Assembly: GCA_035772735.1 (NCBI GenBank)
Contig: JASDFA010000016.1
Location: forward strand, 138,582,501-138,646,500
DNA length: 64,000 nt
DNA from: Datura wrightii
Lineage: Eukaryota; Streptophyta; Magnoliopsida; Solanales; Solanaceae
Direction: 5' to 3'
The position numbers and the translations under genes were made by a program. Every line of letters begins with the position of its first letter. Position 1 is the first letter of the stretch. Shown in pieces: positions 61,219 through 64,000 of the stretch. Under the pieces are notes generated by a model. The model was not told the origin of the DNA, did not search any database, and was given only the letters and a program-made list of their open reading frames with translations.

Positions 61219-63438
61219 CTGAAGAAACAAGTTAATTTACCACAAGAACAAATTAGAAAAAAGAAGTCAAGATAAGGCATTAAGCATCTGCACTGAAAAT
61301 GACCTAGAAATAAAAGATCACAGCTCTCACCAATCATCATTTGAACTGGTAGGTGTTGCATATATTGCATCCGCTTTTTTCCACTTCTCAATTAATGCTC
61401 TATTGATTGGTTCATCCATCTTATTTCCAGTAATTCGTCTATTGTGCAAAACTATTAGTGGCCACTTTTTCGAAGGAAGCATCTGGCGAATTCCATTGAC
61501 GACAGCATTGACCTGAATGCATATTGTCATTAGAGATAAAAAAGGACATGATTTTGTGAAAAATACAGGGGTTCCATGAAGATATCATGTTCTGTTAACA
61601 AGGCACCCAATACTTACCTTAGATGGCCTAAATTTTCTTTGGCTGTAAAGGCCAACATTTGCTTCATCAATAACAGCTTCAAATGGTCCATAATAGTCAA
61701 GCCATCTCTGTAGTCATCAACATTTGTTTCACCCATCATTAGAGACACGAATGATTAGAGAAAAACTAACTAATCATGGGAGTAGTTAGTAAAACGTACT
61801 TGAAGGTTCTGGAAGCTAGAATTTCTCTCTCTGTGCAACTATAGAAGCAACTGACTTGGCAAACTTATTAGTTTCTTTGGGATCAAGATCAATAGTCACC
61901 AGCTTCTTAACACAACATTTGCAACAACCATCAGAGCCAACAATTGCATGCGATACAGTCCATTTTCCATTACCCAACCATCCTCGTCCATGCCAGCCAC
62001 CACCTCCATTTTTAATAGCTTTGTGTATGGATATTTCATCATATTTTATTTCCCCCACACTTGAAGCTACCTTGTTGTTGAACCACTTCTCGATCAAATC
62101 TACAGTAAAAGGTGACACTTGTTGAACACCTACTCGAATATTATGCAGCAAATAGTACACCTTTTCACTCCTACCAGCTTCTATACTCACATTTGGAAGT
62201 ACCGCCAGCTCAGATTCCTCTGGGTAGACACCATTCTCCAATTGTGTTTTTCAACTATAAATGCATTGTTGACATCCCTATTATTGCAGAAAACAGATAG
62301 GGCAGGACCATACGATTGTAATTTCAGGTTTATTGCATGTTCTTTCATTTGCTTTACCACATCAAATGTCATGTCACCATTTCCCAATGCCATTGCCATT
62401 CTTGCAACAGATGTAAGGGTTGCTTCATTCACTTGTACTTCTCTAAGCACATTTTCTTATAGATTTCAAAACCCCTCATAAGAGCATAGTATTTTACATC
62501 TTCACTCACTTTAATTCCATTGTTTTCATGTTGGCCTCCTCCTCCACTTTCTAAAATAGAAATTTTTTCACTACTCTAAATCGATTGAAAAAATTCATCT
62601 AAAGTTTGACGGTGAGAATCTGTGGAAGAGCTCAACAAATTAGTTAAATATTTTCTCCGATCTGAATTATTCTCAATTACTTTGCCGTTGAGGCTCAACT
62701 CCTTCTTCCCATCAAAATTTTCTTTTCCAACTTGATGTAGTACATCAGAAGAAGGTTCCTTGGGAAACATAAGAGAATTCAATGTCCTATTAGCAGTTCC
62801 ACTTTTTGTTGGCTGAACGAGACAAGTAGCAGCAGAAGCACAAAGATAGAGAAGTACACCATTGTGATATTGTCCCATTGCTAGTCCTTGTAGCACTGCC
62901 AACTCATACAGCCTAATTGCACCAGGTACATCCCCACTTTTTGAGTACATATCCAACCAAATCCTCAATGTAGCTCCTGGGAATCAATTTTACTCTTCTT
63001 TGACCCCTTCTACATCTTCGGCCTATTACCACCATCTTTCCTAATTTTTTTAACTTGACCTTTACTCTTCACTGTCCTTTTTGAGAACATGTGGGTGTTA
63101 ATAGAAGAAGATTAAGAGCCCAATTCTCTACTTCTTATAGGTTTTAGTCCACTTTTTGTGCTTCTGTCTTTTAGAATGACTCTTTTCGCACCATCTTCCT
63201 TATCTGCTACACCATAAAAATTTTCTCTATTAGGTTTACTATGTCTTCTGGTGCCTGAAATTTCTTTCTTTGGTTCAATGGACAACTTTGTCTCCACACA
63301 AGTGACATGAATGGATGAGGATGAAATTCTTGATTAAAAAAGTAGCGTGTAAAACTTAAAGGGGTTTAGGTTCGAATAATGCTTGCAGTAGAGTTGGAGT
63401 TGAGTTGGTTGAAGGGGTTGAAAGGGGATGGAGGCCAT

Positions 63439-64000
63439 GTACGTCCATTAGTGAAGCTCTTTATTAATGTCAGATTTCAGCTTACTAGTATTATATTAGG
63501 ACAGGACACAGGACGATGTTCAACTCATTTAAATTACTTTTCATGCTCGAGAATAAGATTGTCTGCTGTCTTTTTTTCATTCATTTCTCTTTTCCACAAA
63601 AATTAAAAATAAAACCAGAGAAAAATGAAAGAAGAAAAATTGTAGGGAAATCTAAACACCACTTGGGATCCGTTTGGACATGATTTGAGTCAAAAATTTT
63701 ATTTGAGTATGTAATTTGAGTTTTTTCAATTATATACTTTTTATAAACATAAAAATTTAACAAGTTATATAAATTACCAAAAGTTTTTCAATTCTTATAC
63801 AATCTTATCAAATAGAAAAATTATAATAAATAAATAAGATATCGGAATATTCCTAGGCATATTTTTTTTTTTAGAAATGAATGTTTACGATATCAAACTT
63901 TCAACTACACATAATTTTATAAAGATCCACTAATCAACAATACTAGTTACCAGTTATTCTTTAATATAATTTTTTCACATGGTACAAACAATCTCTTCAC
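63439..64000. other. PRORP 5' flank and partial MITE-like end
   Basis: A/T-rich upstream region. 63662-64000 begins TTGGGATCCGTTTGGACATG, a terminal sequence of common plant hAT-type MITEs (from memory), probably extending past the window edge. No TATA box could be assigned with confidence. Confidence 0.35.

Larger units (their letters stand above)
60230..63438 (-). pseudogene. PRORP: PRORP (protein-only RNase P) gene copy, intron-bearing, disrupted
   Basis: PRORP removes the 5' leader of precursor tRNAs in organelles or nucleus without RNA. Six exons are visible on the minus strand: 63438-61800, 61707-61618, 61512-61331, 61218-61098, 60640-60572 and about 60371-60230, with GT donors and AG acceptors at most joins. 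Start ATG at 63438 opens MASIPFQPLQPTQLQLYCK, a transit-peptide-like segment. PPR region: LDMYSKSGDVPGAIRLYELA, GDMTFDVVKQMKEHAINLK. Central zinc part: GGGGWHGRGWLGNGKW and CCKCC. NYN nuclease: AVIDEANVGL (catalytic Asp kept, Gly to Glu), SSNDDW, VTNDEMRDHLFQLLGN. C-terminal zinc ligands in GYWHVPI and WLCIRC. Stops at 63334, 63112, 63010, 62576 and 60313; frameshifts near 62985, 62455, 62245 and 61828. An unprocessed duplicate that decayed. Confidence 0.9.

Noticed and set aside
61032..61391. 119-residue frame as a stand-alone gene
   Set aside because: It is a PRORP exon plus read-through into introns on both sides.

Overview
This is nuclear DNA from a flowering plant, most likely a Solanaceae species (a Capsicum- or Nicotiana-like genome is my inference; no computation was possible). 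It is repeat-rich heterochromatin. From 1 to about 56,640 almost everything is LTR retrotransposon, old and nested. The remaining right end (56,641-64,000) is lower-copy DNA holding the only recognisable host locus, a broken copy of a PRORP (protein-only RNase P) gene with its introns. There is no sign of bacterial genes, operons, CRISPR or tRNA/rRNA genes.

Layout. (E1) 1-5086, minus: an Athila-like Ty3/gypsy element with gag and protease but no visible pol; its LTR (2714-5086) contains an internal tandem duplication of the promoter module. It appears to have inserted into the 5' LTR of E2. (E2) 5087-12121, plus: a Tekay/Del-type element with a degenerate gag, no pol and a complete 2.65-kb 3' LTR. 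12122-17030: decayed minus-strand repeat unit with a TATA box, a broken ORF resembling the 'putative plant transposon protein' type, and a 0.6-kb tandem duplication. (E3) 17031-30554, minus: gypsy element reduced to LTR-gag-LTR, interrupted by (E4) 18599-27927, plus: a structurally complete Tekay element with 5-bp target-site duplication CTACA. (E5) 30555-45437, minus: a related short element sharing an LTR with E3, whose other LTR is interrupted by (E6), a minus Tekay solo LTR (32615-35303 and 44679-44832), itself interrupted by (E7) 35304-44678, a plus-strand full-length Tekay element. (E8) 45437-54461, minus: a Tekay element with truncated 3' LTR; a piece of chloroplast rpoB (about 47981-48262) lies inside its integrase region. 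(E9) about 54480-56640, plus: Athila-like gag fragment split by (E10) a solo LTR, 54817-56307.

How the parts relate. All coding regions of the elements carry stops, frameshifts or lost catalytic residues, so none can move on its own. The order of events can be read from the nesting: E3/E5 are oldest, then E6 and E4, then E7 inside E6; the plastid piece is younger than E8. Tekay copies share an initiator-Met tRNA primer site (TGGTATCAGAGC and variants), a polypurine tract of the type CCCAAGGGGGAGA, a C-terminal chromodomain and a set of conserved hairpins in the LTR. The E1, E3 and E5 elements instead use a tRNA-Asp-like primer site. E1 and E5 also share a roughly 50-base motif after the coding region.

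The most interesting observations are the plastid rpoB insert in an integrase gene, the intron-bearing PRORP pseudogene that keeps its metal-binding residues, the LTR-internal-LTR-internal-LTR array, the duplicated promoter module with ACGTGTC palindromes in the E1 LTR, and the post-coding motif shared by E1 and E5.
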